The notes under the pieces are model-generated. The model saw nothing but the letters and a program-made list of their open reading frames with translations. It did no database searches and had not been told where the DNA came from. Shown piece by piece: positions 23,706 through 33,143 of a DNA stretch of 64,000 bases. The DNA is from Shinella kummerowiae (GTDB lineage Bacteria > Pseudomonadota > Alphaproteobacteria > Rhizobiales > Rhizobiaceae), in the NCBI RefSeq assembly GCF_009827055.1, contig NZ_WUMK01000013.1, forward strand, positions 48,124 to 112,123, read 5' to 3'. The position numbers and the translations under genes were made by a program. Within the stretch, counting starts at the first letter, position 1, and every line of letters starts with the position of its first letter.

Positions 23706-24647
23706 ATGACAGACACCGACAAGCGTTTTCACAGCAGACTCAGCTCAAGCAACACACCCTACGGTAGAGTTGACGCTACGCCTCCGGCGGCATGTGCCAA
23801 AACGACCGTGGAGGCACTTCCGCCGGTTCTCGGGCATGAATCTCCCGATGGGTGTGCGGGATCGGAGGGGGGATCGTCCTTGCTGGACGCGCTTCCGGCC
23901 GTGCCCCAGGCCCAGCTCGGAGGGCTGACGATCGCCGCACTGGACCTGACACGCGCCGCCGCCTTGATGATCGCCGCGGCCCGTCGGCACCGTCGCCACG
24001 GTCGCCCGCTCTACTTCACCTCGGCAAACGGAGAGGTCATTGCCCGCGTACATTCGGATCGTGCCATTGCCGGCCTGTTCCACGAGGCCGACCAGATCCT
24101 TGCCGATGGCCAGCCGCTGGTCTTCGCCTCCCGGTGGCTGTGCCGGCAAAAACTCCCCGAACGCGTCGCCACCACTGATCTCTTCCACGACGTCGCCCGG
24201 CTTGCCGAACGGGAGGGCGTGACGTTTTACCTGCTCGGCGCGACGGAGGCGCAGAACATGCGGGCCGCCGCGATCGTCCGGCAGCTTTATCCGGCGCTGC
24301 CCCTTGCCGGCCATTGTCACGGTTATCTCAGCGGCCCGGCGCTGCAGGCCAAGATCGATGAAGTCAACGCTCTGGCACCGGATATCCTGTGGCTCGGGCT
24401 GGGCGTGCCGCGCGAACAGATTTTCATGCGCGACTTTGGCGACCGGCTCGGCAATGTCGGCGTCGTCAAGACCGCCGGCGGGCTCTTCGACCATCTCAGC
24501 GCAAAGGTGCCGCGCGCACCGCTCTGGATGCAGCAGGCCGGCTTCGAGTGGTTCTGGCGCCTGCTGATGGAGCCGCGCCGGCTGTTCTGGCGCTACCTGA
24601 CGACCAACCCGCGTGCCCTCTACGCCATCCTGAGGCATTCCAGATGA
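23706..24647 (+). CDS. WecG/TagA/CpsF-family glycosyltransferase
   Basis: 313 residues. The family domain covers about 80-290: TSANGEVIARVHSD, ILADGQPLVFASRWL, FYLLGATEAQNMRAAA, GHCHGYLS, APDILWLGLGVPREQIFM and VGVVKTAGGLFDHLSAKVPRAPLWMQQAGFEWFWRLLMEPRRLFWRY. Homologues (GT26) add N-acetylmannosaminuronic acid, N-acetylmannosamine or glucuronic-type sugars to a lipid-linked intermediate at the cytoplasmic membrane face. The first 70 residues are an unconserved low-complexity extension. Its stop overlaps the next start (ATGA). As first gene of the cluster it probably extends the repeat unit; the priming undecaprenyl-phosphate transferase is not in the window. Confidence 0.92.
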   Translation: MTDTDKRFHSRLSSSNTPYGRVDATPPAACAKTTVEALPPVLGHESPDGCAGSEGGSSLLDALPAVPQAQLGGLTIAALDLTRAAALMIAAARRHRRHGRPLYFTSANGEVIARVHSDRAIAGLFHEADQILADGQPLVFASRWLCRQKLPERVATTDLFHDVARLAEREGVTFYLLGATEAQNMRAAAIVRQLYPALPLAGHCHGYLSGPALQAKIDEVNALAPDILWLGLGVPREQIFMRDFGDRLGNVGVVKTAGGLFDHLSAKVPRAPLWMQQAGFEWFWRLLMEPRRLFWRYLTTNPRALYAILRHSR

Positions 24648-25882
24648 GCCCCGAACACACAGCCCAAGCCGACGACAGCAAACCGGGCATGGAGATCGCC
24701 GTCGTGGGCGGCGGGCTCTCCGGTACGCTCACCGCCTATCTGCTGGGACGTGCGGGCCATTCCGTCACGCTGATCGACCGTCACCGCAGCTTTCCCCGTA
24801 CGTTTCGCAGTGAAAAACTCGGCCCCGGCGAGATCGAGACGCTCAGACGCTTCGGTCTTTCGGCTGCCGTTGCGGCAAGGGCCGCATGTTTCGACGAAAC
24901 CCTCAACATGCGCAGGGGCAGCGTGGTGGACCGCACCCATGCCCGGCATTTCGGCATCCTCTATCACGACTTGGTGGAGGCGATCCGCGCCGAGATGCCG
25001 GCGGCCGTCCGCTTCGTCCAGGGCCAGGTCCGCGAAATCAAGGCGGGTGCGCGACGGCAGCGCATAACCATCGTCGGCCACGAGGAGGTGACGGCGCGGC
25101 TTCTGGTTCTCGCGACGGGAACCGGCGATACACTGCGGCGCGATCTCGGTATAACGCGGCGGATCATCCGGCCACGGCAGTCGGTCGCCTTCGGTTTCAA
25201 CCTCCGCCCGACGGGCACCGATGGTTTCCGGCATGCGGCACTGACCTGGTATGGCGAACGGGTGTCCGACGGGATCGACTATCTCAGCCTGTTTCCGGTT
25301 GCCGGCGCGATGCGGGCCAACCTGTTCGCCTACCGCGACCGCGGCGATTCCTGGATCCGGGCGCTACGCGAACGACCGAAGGACACGCTGGCCGCCGCCT
25401 TTCCGGGACTGATCGGGACGATGGGTGACTTCGAGATCGAAGGGCCGGTCGACAGCTGGATCACCGATATCGCCGTCGCGGATAATTATCGGCAGGACGG
25501 CGTCGTGCTCGTCGGCGATGCGTTCCAGACGACCTGCCCGGCGACCGGGACGGGTGTCACCCGTCTTCTGACCGATGTCGAGCGGCTGTGCACCAGCTAT
25601 ATTCCCCGATGGACAAGCCACAATGTCATGACGGCCGCCGATCTGGCCGCCTTCTACGACGACGCCGAGAAGCGGCGGATGGACGCCTATGCGCTCGAAA
25701 CAGCGGACTTCCGTCGCCGCCTGACCATCGGGACGGAAATGGAATGGCGGCTGCGCCGGTACTGTCATTTCGCGCTCCGCCGCGTGCTGAACGGCATCGA
25801 CAGGCTGAGCCCGGCCCTCGTCGGCAAACTGCGCCAGATCAAGGATGCACAGTCCGGGCAGAATGTGCCATCGGCCGTCTGA
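24644..25882 (+). CDS. FAD-dependent oxidoreductase in the exopolysaccharide cluster
   Basis: 412 residues. The ADP-binding motif is EIAVVGGGLSGTLTAYLLGRAGHSVTLIDR, followed by a mid-chain LLVLATGTGD and a second FAD motif GVVLVGDAFQTTCPATGTGVTRLLTDVERL, as in group-A flavin monooxygenases and geranylgeranyl-reductase/halogenase-like enzymes. No signal peptide or membrane segment is obvious. Its start overlaps the WecG-type gene by 4 bp, so both are translated together, which ties it to polysaccharide or lipid-carrier chemistry. Substrate unknown; an oxidative tailoring step on a sugar or carrier lipid is only an inference. Confidence 0.8.
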   Translation: MSPEHTAQADDSKPGMEIAVVGGGLSGTLTAYLLGRAGHSVTLIDRHRSFPRTFRSEKLGPGEIETLRRFGLSAAVAARAACFDETLNMRRGSVVDRTHARHFGILYHDLVEAIRAEMPAAVRFVQGQVREIKAGARRQRITIVGHEEVTARLLVLATGTGDTLRRDLGITRRIIRPRQSVAFGFNLRPTGTDGFRHAALTWYGERVSDGIDYLSLFPVAGAMRANLFAYRDRGDSWIRALRERPKDTLAAAFPGLIGTMGDFEIEGPVDSWITDIAVADNYRQDGVVLVGDAFQTTCPATGTGVTRLLTDVERLCTSYIPRWTSHNVMTAADLAAFYDDAEKRRMDAYALETADFRRRLTIGTEMEWRLRRYCHFALRRVLNGIDRLSPALVGKLRQIKDAQSGQNVPSAV

Positions 25883-25888
25883 TCCCGC

Positions 25889-26770
25889 TCAGGAACCGAA
25901 AAAGACGAACTCCGTGAAGGCCAGATCGCCGGGTGATGGCGGGTTCGGGCCCTTGAAATATTTCGGCCCGATTTCGGCAAAGTAGCGCCCGACGAGCCCC
26001 GCCACCGGCCCGTTGGAATCGACGAGGCAGATCAACTGCCCCTTGCCCAGCAGATGACGGCCAAGCGCGCCGGCGTTCCGGCTGAGCTCGGCGTGGGAGC
26101 GGCAGTAGATGACCTGACTGCATGGCACCAGGCCTTTCAACACCCGGCGTGTCTTGAAAATGAAGGGAGAAGCCGCGCCGTCGCGGATGCAGATGAGCGC
26201 GCGGCAGCCAAGCACCGCATGGTCCAGCAGCATTTGCCGTTCATCCTCCGGCAACAGCGCGAGTTCCGTCGCGTCCGGCCGCACCTCGACGACCCGCACA
26301 GGCGCGCCGACGGGGCTCAGCATCGGCAGGAAGGCGAGCTGCCCATCGGCAAAACGCTTGAAACGCAAAGCCTCCGTTACCTTCAGCGTGACGGGGGCGG
26401 GCGTGATGCTGAGATAGGTCACCTCCTTGCGCCGCATCGCCGTCATGACCAGCTTGAGCGCATAGGCGCGAAAATCCTCGTCGACCGCCCAACTCGAGAG
26501 ATTGCACCGCACCGCACTATCCTGGCCGACTGCCGGAAAATAGAGCGTCAGCATGACGCCGACGATGCGGCCGAGGCTGTCGAGGGCATAGCCGTATTGC
26601 GGAAAGTCGCCGACCGGCCGGCGTCGCGCCATGCGGGCCAGCGCCTCTTCCCAGTGTTGTCGCGAGCGTTCGGGAAACCCCCGGCCGAGGCAATCGATGA
26701 CCGCGGGCCAATCGCTCTGCAAAATCGGCCTGCAAACCAGGCCTTCCGGGAGGGCACCCAAAGCGCTCAT
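25889..26770 (-). CDS. GNAT-like acyltransferase of the exopolysaccharide cluster
   Basis: 293 residues from the ATG at 26770, which has GGAG six bases upstream. The N-terminal half resembles a GNAT domain (VCRPILQSDWPAVIDCLGRGFPERS, GYALDSLGRIVGVMLTLYFP, CNLSSWAVDEDFRAYALKLVMTAMRRKEVTYLSITPAP); the C-terminal half repeats parts of the fold more weakly. It may transfer an acyl group from acyl-CoA or acyl carrier protein to a sugar, as acylation is common on rhizobial exopolysaccharides. Downstream of the polymerase and convergent with the FAD enzyme, 6 bp apart. Confidence 0.65.
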   Translation of the reverse strand: MSALGALPEGLVCRPILQSDWPAVIDCLGRGFPERSRQHWEEALARMARRRPVGDFPQYGYALDSLGRIVGVMLTLYFPAVGQDSAVRCNLSSWAVDEDFRAYALKLVMTAMRRKEVTYLSITPAPVTLKVTEALRFKRFADGQLAFLPMLSPVGAPVRVVEVRPDATELALLPEDERQMLLDHAVLGCRALICIRDGAASPFIFKTRRVLKGLVPCSQVIYCRSHAELSRNAGALGRHLLGKGQLICLVDSNGPVAGLVGRYFAEIGPKYFKGPNPPSPGDLAFTEFVFFGS

Positions 26771-26817
26771 GACGGGCTCCGATTGCAATCAAAAGATTAA
26801 CAATCATTATACACCCC

Positions 26818-28341
26818 TTAAAGTTGTGTTCGCAACTCTGCGCGCTCACCCCTCACATGTTTCTCTCTTATCTGTGTGCCAAGTGAAACACCGACCAGCA
26901 GCAGGCAGAAACCGAGTGCCAGCGGCGAGAAGAAGGCCTCCTCCTGCAGAACCGCATTTGCCGAAATCGTGACGATCGCGACAAAGGCGAACAGGAAGTC
27001 GGGATTGCCCGTTTCCATCAGTCGCCTGCCGGTTGTCTTGGCAAGGGCCGCCAGGAAGCCGAAGAACACGGCGCTGCCGATGCCCATCTGGTAGAGCATG
27101 ACGCCGACGGCGCTTTCGACCGGAACCGCGGCCGCCCCCTCGCCCTGCGCCCTGTCCCAATCGAGGTTGAGGCTGGTGCTCGATAGGTTGCCGCCGATGC
27201 CGAGCCCCTGCCCCAGCGGATTGGCGAGAAAATCGCGAATGCCGGCGATCAGGCCGAGCACGTGATAGTCCCCGTGCCGGGCGCCGTAGAGGGTCGCCGC
27301 CGCCGTCCACGTTGCGGCAAGCAGCACGACACCTGCAAGCGTCAGGCCGGCGCGCGACGGGCGATAGAACAGGCGGCTCGCCAGCGCCATCGTCAGCAGG
27401 AAGGCGGCACCCTTGGAGCCGATGACGAGCAGGACGGGAAAGGCCGCCAAGGGCAGCAGCCAACGTCCACGGAACAACAGCCAGGAGGACAATAGGCTGA
27501 GCGCATAGGCATAGCTGATCGGGTGGAAGTTCGGCCCGCCATTGCGGAAGATGCGGGGCAAGGCGTCGCCGAAGAAAGCCGTGTTGAAGAAGGTCGCGGT
27601 CATCGTGTCTTCGAGGCCGCGCAGCACGAAGCCGGTTTCCCGCAACGCTTTCTCCCAGACACCCGCCTCGATCTGCTCCTTGAGGCCGCGCTGGATATAG
27701 AGATCGCCATGGAAGAGGCCCAGAAAATCCATCCGGAAAATCTGCTCCAGATAACCGTAACCGACCGCCACGGCGCAGAGCCACATCATGCAGGTGCGCA
27801 GGTCGATCCGGTAAAGGCTGGCGGCAAGGATGGCGATATGGAAGCAGGCGACCGGCGTGATCGTGTTGCGGAAATAGATGACGGCGTCCTTCGGTCCGCC
27901 GCGCACGGCGCCAAGCAGCAGGTAGATACCGATCACGCCGCAGAGCAGGAAGCTGAACAGCAGCCACGGCCGCAGGTCTTGCAGAGCGCGCACGCGGTTC
28001 TGGAAGGAGGCAGCCGCAAACAGGCCGAAGGCCGTCATCAGGATGACGAAATTGGCACCGCGCAGGGCGTCGAACGTGGTGTCGTCCGGTACGAAAGGCG
28101 TGAACCAGGCGACCACCAGATTCTGGAACAGAAAGGCGCAGGCGATGACGATCGGAATGCCGGCCGGCAGGGAGACCGTGAGGACGATCATCAGGAGGAA
28201 GGTCGCGGCAAAACCGAAAGGCGTCCACACGGCGAATGCGGCAACGGATGTGATGATGGCAAGGAAGGCGACGGCGAGATGAAACAGCGCGTCGGATCGC
28301 AGCATATCCGTCGATGGCCGTGCCAACACCGCGTCCGTCAT
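26818..28341 (-). CDS. Wzy/O-antigen-ligase-like polysaccharide polymerase
   Basis: 507 residues from the ATG at 28341 (a GTG lies 6 bp upstream). About 10-12 hydrophobic segments, beginning LFHLAVAFLAIITSVAAFAVW, and a large periplasmic loop in the middle (about 200-270) with polar sequence such as LFHGDLYIQRGLKEQIEAGVWEKALRETGF. A short motif-poor C-terminal half ends in LGFCLLLVGVSLG. The layout matches Wzy-type polymerases that join repeat units in the periplasm. It lies next to the chain-length protein and flippase genes, supporting a Wzx/Wzy-dependent route. Confidence 0.82.
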   Translation of the reverse strand: MTDAVLARPSTDMLRSDALFHLAVAFLAIITSVAAFAVWTPFGFAATFLLMIVLTVSLPAGIPIVIACAFLFQNLVVAWFTPFVPDDTTFDALRGANFVILMTAFGLFAAASFQNRVRALQDLRPWLLFSFLLCGVIGIYLLLGAVRGGPKDAVIYFRNTITPVACFHIAILAASLYRIDLRTCMMWLCAVAVGYGYLEQIFRMDFLGLFHGDLYIQRGLKEQIEAGVWEKALRETGFVLRGLEDTMTATFFNTAFFGDALPRIFRNGGPNFHPISYAYALSLLSSWLLFRGRWLLPLAAFPVLLVIGSKGAAFLLTMALASRLFYRPSRAGLTLAGVVLLAATWTAAATLYGARHGDYHVLGLIAGIRDFLANPLGQGLGIGGNLSSTSLNLDWDRAQGEGAAAVPVESAVGVMLYQMGIGSAVFFGFLAALAKTTGRRLMETGNPDFLFAFVAIVTISANAVLQEEAFFSPLALGFCLLLVGVSLGTQIREKHVRGERAELRTQL

Positions 28342-28368
28342 CGGCACCGTCGCTTTTCGAGTGCCATG

Positions 28369-29496
28369 TCAGTCCCCCTCACCGAACAGCGCGTCGAGCA
28401 TGGCCGCGTCGAAGCCGTCGGCCTCCAGGCGGCTTTCCATGAGGCCGAACCCCTGATCGAGGTCCCAATAGGCCCAGCCGATGCCGCTCGCTTCGGCCGC
28501 CTTGCGCACGGCGCGTATCCACGCCAGGCGACTTGGTGCATCGACACAGACATCCAGCACACCGAATTCGTTGAGCATCACCGGACAACCGGATCGCTCC
28601 GACCAGCGCGCAGCCCCCTCGAACACGGTGCGGACAGCGGTCTCGGTCCAGGGCGTCGCCAACTGGTCTTCGATCAAGGCTATCGCCTCGTCGTCGCCGG
28701 CCGCGCGAAGCGCGGCAAGGCGCGCACGGACAAGCGGCGTCTCCCGCGTCGCCGGAAACGGCAGGCCGGAGATGCGCGCGAGCGGCGATGCACCCCAGCT
28801 CTGGCATTGATGGGTGAAGGCCATGGGCGCGTAAAAGTGCACCGCCGCGATCTGCTTGTCGTCGGGTAGCGGCGGCGTGGCATCGAGCTGCCAGATGCCC
28901 TGATCGGGCGCCGGTCCCCAGACGATTGTATGGTCGGGACAGGCGCGGCGGACGGTTTGCGCAAGGCGATCCCGCAGGGCGAGCCAGTCCGTGTTTTCCA
29001 TCGGCGGCTCGTTCAACAGTTCGGGGTAGACCCTGTCGGCCGGCAGATCGGCAATCACGCCGCGCAGGGTTTCCCAGCCACGCAGCACACGCTCGCCGGC
29101 AGCTTCGGCATCCTGAAGGAAAAGCGCATGAAGGTCGGCGGAGGGATGCATGTCCATCAGAACTGCGAAGCCGCGGTCGACGAGCCCTGACACGCCTTCC
29201 CGGATGTCCCGCAACGCCATCCCGTTGGCCGAAAGCACACGGCCGCAATCCACCGGCAGCCGGACGGTCCTGAAGCCCCGGCGAAACAGCGCGTCGAGCA
29301 CAGGATCGGCCGGAACCTGCCCGTTTTCCCGGTCGAGCCATGCCGGAATGTTGATGCCACGGGACGGAACAGACCGGGATTGCGCCCGCATCGATCGCGA
29401 TGGCAAAGCTGTCGCCAGCACCGCCGCGCCGGCAAAAGCAAGCGTCGCCCGCCGCGAGACTGCATCGTCCGACCTCACCGCGCGCTCCCGCGCCAT
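28369..29496 (-). CDS. Glycoside hydrolase family 5 endoglycanase, Tat-type signal
   Basis: 375 residues. The N-terminus has a twin-arginine-like SRRATLAFAGAAVLATALP signal. GH5 features follow: RGINIPAWLD, RRGFRTVRLPVDCGRVL, the acid/base in YPELLNEPP (Glu) and the nucleophile in GCPVMLNEFGVLD (Glu), then WAYWDLDQGFGL. Such enzymes cut beta-glycans; in exopolysaccharide clusters they trim or release the polymer in the periplasm. The gene overlaps the chain-length gene upstream by 22 bp and is followed by the polymerase gene. Confidence 0.9.
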   Translation of the reverse strand: MARERAVRSDDAVSRRATLAFAGAAVLATALPSRSMRAQSRSVPSRGINIPAWLDRENGQVPADPVLDALFRRGFRTVRLPVDCGRVLSANGMALRDIREGVSGLVDRGFAVLMDMHPSADLHALFLQDAEAAGERVLRGWETLRGVIADLPADRVYPELLNEPPMENTDWLALRDRLAQTVRRACPDHTIVWGPAPDQGIWQLDATPPLPDDKQIAAVHFYAPMAFTHQCQSWGASPLARISGLPFPATRETPLVRARLAALRAAGDDEAIALIEDQLATPWTETAVRTVFEGAARWSERSGCPVMLNEFGVLDVCVDAPSRLAWIRAVRKAAEASGIGWAYWDLDQGFGLMESRLEADGFDAAMLDALFGEGD

Positions 29497-31571
29497 CGAA
29501 CGATGGTATCATTTGCCGCGCCCGCAACGCGCTCGGAAGCAAGCACGAGCACCGCGCTTCGCGCCACCCCATCGTTGCCGAGACGCTGGCGTAGCAAGCC
29601 ATTCAACTCAGCCACGTCATCTGCGGCATCGAGCACAAACAGCATGCACTCGACATCCGGGAACAGTGCGGCATCCCAATCCGCATCGGTGAGCGGCGGC
29701 CCGAGCAGGAGCACGAAGTCATAGTCGCTGGCATCCGCAAGGCCAGCGCCGACCGTGAAAGGCGTGCGACGTCCCTTTTCGCCGTCGAATGCCCGAACGA
29801 GCGTCGGCAGGCCACTTGCGCCGTTGATGAACACGCCCGCGCCAAGCTCCGGCGCCGTATCGCTCACCTCGACCACCAACACCTTCTGGCCGGCCTGCTG
29901 GAGGCCGATCCCGATCATCGCGCCGGCCAGCTTGGCGTCGGGTCCGTTTCGAAGGGGGAAGACGAGGAGCACATAGGGTGGCGCATGCTCGGTCAGGAGT
30001 GCGAGGATGCGCCGGACGAGTTTCAATGTTTCCTGCGAGAAAGCCTCGCCGCCGCGCTGGAGAAACCGCCGCCGCATCGCACGGATGCGGGACGATGCGC
30101 CCGCGCTTGCCAATCCCGGCAATTCGTACCGGCCAAGGTTGATAGGGACGGCCTCGGATCGCGTCGGAATGAAGCGAGCGGGCAATTGCGTTACCGCCGC
30201 TTCGTCAGGCTCGGGGCCGGGATCGCGCTCTGCTTTTTCGACCGGCCCACGCAGGATTGCGACGCCGCAGCCGACCAGAAGCCCCAGCGCGGCGCTGACC
30301 GGCAGGAGCAGCAAGGGCGTCGGCCAGGTGGGCTGCACCGGCGGGGCGGCGAAACCGATCACCTTTGCCTCGGAGAGCTGGAGCCCGCGCATCTGCGACG
30401 TTTCTTCCGCCCGCTTCAGCACATCGTCGAGTACGGTGCGGGCCGCCTGCGCCGTCGCCTCGAGCCGCCGCAACTCCACCCGTGCGGCATCGGCAGCCCG
30501 AGATTTTTCGCGCAGGGTCTCGAGCTTGGCTTCCAGCGCCGCGACCGTCTGCGTGGAGAGGTCGTATTTCGCGTTCAGCTCCTCTTTGATCCGGCCGGCC
30601 TCCGCGCCTATCAGGCCGGCGGTCTTTTCCAGCTCGGAACGCAGCCGACGGATGGTCGGGTGGCGAGACTGGTAGACCGTTTCCGCGCTGGCAAGGGCGG
30701 CCGCGCGCTGGTTATAGTCCGTGCGCAACGTGTCGATCGCATCGGAGGAGACGATCTGCGACAGCCGGGCGAGACCGGCCGGCGAGGCACCTGCCGCTGC
30801 GGCCTGGTCGAATTTGTCCTTCGCCTGATCGGAACCCACGCGTGCCGCGATCACCTGCACGGTCAACTGGTCGATCTGTGATTGCAGGGTGCCGCCGGCC
30901 GCCGCATCGAGAAGCCCGTGCCGCACCTTGAAATCGCCCACGGCGCGCTCGGCCTCGGCGACGTTCCTCTGCAAGGTGCCGACCCGGTCGGCGAGCAGGG
31001 CGCTGACGTCGCTGTTGGCGCTTTCGCGATCTCCCGCCAGGCCCGCCTTGTAATAGTCGACGATGGCATTGGCGATCCGCGCGGCCTTGTCCGCCGCTTC
31101 GGATTTGACGCTGACTTCGATGACATAGGTCAGACCGGCCCGCTCGACGGAGATGCGTTTCTCGAACCGCTTGAAGGCCGCATCCTTGCCGGTTCCGCCC
31201 GAACCGAGGAAGGCCAGCAAACCGCCATCGGTGAATTCCGGATCACCGGCAAGGCCCTCGCTTTCGAACACTGCCATCAGCAGGTCGCGGGATTCGATCA
31301 CGAAAACCTGGCTCGCGACGGCCGCACTGTCCGGGCCGATGCCGGGCAGGACGCTCTCGAAACGTGTGGAACGGGCGTCGCGCGGGTCGATCAGGATCGA
31401 TGCGGTCGCCGTATAGGTCGGTTTCGTCACTGCGAGATAGAGGACCGCCAGCAGGACGGTGACGCCAACGCTCGCCAGCACCGTCAGCCGGCGCTGCCAC
31501 AGGGTTCTCCAGACGGAGCCCACGTCGAACAGGGGCGGAAATGTGCCTTTTTCCATCTGCTGCGCTGCCAT
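29475..31571 (-). CDS. Wzz/Wzc-like chain-length protein with degenerate kinase domain
   Basis: 698 residues. Two membrane helices (LTVLASVGVTVLLAVLYLAV near 30 and LLLLPVSAALGLLVGCGVAIL near 430) flank a long periplasmic coiled-coil region (about 150-410), and a proline-rich PPVQPTWPTP precedes the second helix, all as in Wzc/GumC. The cytoplasmic C-terminus resembles the BY-kinase fold, but the Walker A site is replaced by FPLRNGPDAKLAGAMIG with no GK[ST], and the usual Tyr-rich tail is absent. It therefore probably controls chain length and export without autophosphorylation. It is divergent from the flippase gene (183-bp gap) and heads the minus-strand half of the cluster. Confidence 0.88.
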   Translation of the reverse strand: MAAQQMEKGTFPPLFDVGSVWRTLWQRRLTVLASVGVTVLLAVLYLAVTKPTYTATASILIDPRDARSTRFESVLPGIGPDSAAVASQVFVIESRDLLMAVFESEGLAGDPEFTDGGLLAFLGSGGTGKDAAFKRFEKRISVERAGLTYVIEVSVKSEAADKAARIANAIVDYYKAGLAGDRESANSDVSALLADRVGTLQRNVAEAERAVGDFKVRHGLLDAAAGGTLQSQIDQLTVQVIAARVGSDQAKDKFDQAAAAGASPAGLARLSQIVSSDAIDTLRTDYNQRAAALASAETVYQSRHPTIRRLRSELEKTAGLIGAEAGRIKEELNAKYDLSTQTVAALEAKLETLREKSRAADAARVELRRLEATAQAARTVLDDVLKRAEETSQMRGLQLSEAKVIGFAAPPVQPTWPTPLLLLPVSAALGLLVGCGVAILRGPVEKAERDPGPEPDEAAVTQLPARFIPTRSEAVPINLGRYELPGLASAGASSRIRAMRRRFLQRGGEAFSQETLKLVRRILALLTEHAPPYVLLVFPLRNGPDAKLAGAMIGIGLQQAGQKVLVVEVSDTAPELGAGVFINGASGLPTLVRAFDGEKGRRTPFTVGAGLADASDYDFVLLLGPPLTDADWDAALFPDVECMLFVLDAADDVAELNGLLRQRLGNDGVARSAVLVLASERVAGAANDTIVRWRGSAR

Positions 31572-31754
31572 TTCCGCCGTCTCTGTCCCTGCGCGTTGTG
31601 CCTGGAACTATCGGCAATCAGCGTTAGCTCTTCGTTAAAATTCCACCATAAGCATTATTTTACTTTCCGAAAGTAACCATTGCGCGAGTTTTCCGTGGCG
31701 CAGTTGCCCCGTTCTGGCGTATTTGATGACGGTCAAATCGGGAGCCGGAAGGCC

Positions 31755-33143
31755 ATGGCGCGCAGAAATGGGAGCAGTCGAGCGACGGGGTCGGGTGCGA
31801 GGCTGCCGATCGGCGTGCTGGCACGCAATGGCGTGGCGGCGGGCGTTATCAAGCTCGCCAGCGCCGGCCTATCCTTCCTGATGCTGGCAGCGGCAGCCAT
31901 GGTGACCGACGAGCGGCAATTCGGCCTCTACAGCACGGCCTATGCCGGCGCCAGCCTGGTGTCCTTCTTCTCGCTGGTGGGCCAGCATTCGGTGGTGCTG
32001 CGCTTCTGGCCGCAATATGCCGGCAGCGACGACCAGCCAGCGGCCAATGCCCTGATGGCCCGCGCCATGCTGGTGGCCTTGGCCGGGCTCGTGCTCTCCA
32101 GCCTTCTCGTCGGAGCGATTGCCTTCCTTCCCCTCGCCCCGGACGTGCCGGAATGGCGTGCTCTATGCCTTACCGCCGCTGTGCTTGTCTTCGCACTCGG
32201 CTGGTCGGAATTCACCGCCTGTGCCTTGCGCGCCAAGAACGCGCTGTTCAGCGGCCTCCTGCCGCGCGACATCTTTTGGCGCACAGCGGGGATTGCGGCG
32301 TTCGCCGCAACGGGCCTTTTGACCACCGGCATGAGCGCCGTCGCGGCAACCTATCTCACCGCGTTGCTGCTCATCGCCTGCGTCTTGCCGCAGAGCATCG
32401 TCCTCGTGCGCGACACATTTGGCGCAGCGCGTGGTGCCCTCAACGCCGCGCAGAAGGCGGAATTCGTCAGCGTGACCTTCGGCCTCTGGGGCGTCACCGC
32501 CCTGCCGCCAGCGCTCAGCCAGGCCAGCACCTTGCTCGTCGCGGTCATCCTGGGGCCGGAAGCAGCCGGCGCCATCTTCGTCGCCGACCGCATCATGCGC
32601 CTTGCCATCCTCGCCCTCACCGGCATCAACCAGGCGGTCGCTCCGCAGATTTCCGGCAGCTTCTACCGCGGCGACCGGCCGCATGTGCAGCGCATCACCG
32701 GCCTGGCTGCCATGGGCGGCTTTAGCGTCGCCCTCCTTATGCTGGCGATCTTCGTCCTCTTCGGCAAACCGATCCTCGCCATCTTCGAACCGGCCTATGC
32801 GACGGACAGCATCCATGCGGTTCTGGTCATTCTCGGTATCGGCGCTCTCGTCGGCACGGCCTGCGGGCCGACCGAACTTCTCCTGCAACTGACCGGCCTG
32901 CAAAAGGCGCTTTTCCGAACCCTGATCGTCGTCAATTCAGCCGGGCTCGCCCTGACGGCGCTCCTTACCTATGGCTTTGGACCCATTGGTGCTGCGCTCG
33001 GCATTGCCGGCACCCTGATGGCGTGGTGCCTCACCGGCGCGACGATCGCCCGTCGCCGGCTCGGCATCGACCCCTCGATCCTCGGCTTCTTTACCGGGCC
33101 GGATGCGACCTTCGTCCGAACGCTCCTGAGAGGCCGCGCATGA
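31755..33143 (+). CDS. Wzx-like polysaccharide flippase
   Basis: 462 residues from the ATG at 31755; a TTG at 31680 would add a polar segment. Twelve to fourteen hydrophobic segments, starting GVAAGVIKLASAGLSFLMLAAAAMVTDERQFGLYSTAYAGASLVSFF, as in MOP-superfamily exporters. It would flip the lipid-linked repeat unit across the inner membrane. Its stop overlaps the downstream glycosyltransferase start (ATGA). The divergent gap at 31572-31754 should contain promoters for both halves of the cluster; it has several short AT-rich runs but no clear pair of boxes. Confidence 0.88.
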   Translation: MARRNGSSRATGSGARLPIGVLARNGVAAGVIKLASAGLSFLMLAAAAMVTDERQFGLYSTAYAGASLVSFFSLVGQHSVVLRFWPQYAGSDDQPAANALMARAMLVALAGLVLSSLLVGAIAFLPLAPDVPEWRALCLTAAVLVFALGWSEFTACALRAKNALFSGLLPRDIFWRTAGIAAFAATGLLTTGMSAVAATYLTALLLIACVLPQSIVLVRDTFGAARGALNAAQKAEFVSVTFGLWGVTALPPALSQASTLLVAVILGPEAAGAIFVADRIMRLAILALTGINQAVAPQISGSFYRGDRPHVQRITGLAAMGGFSVALLMLAIFVLFGKPILAIFEPAYATDSIHAVLVILGIGALVGTACGPTELLLQLTGLQKALFRTLIVVNSAGLALTALLTYGFGPIGAALGIAGTLMAWCLTGATIARRRLGIDPSILGFFTGPDATFVRTLLRGRA

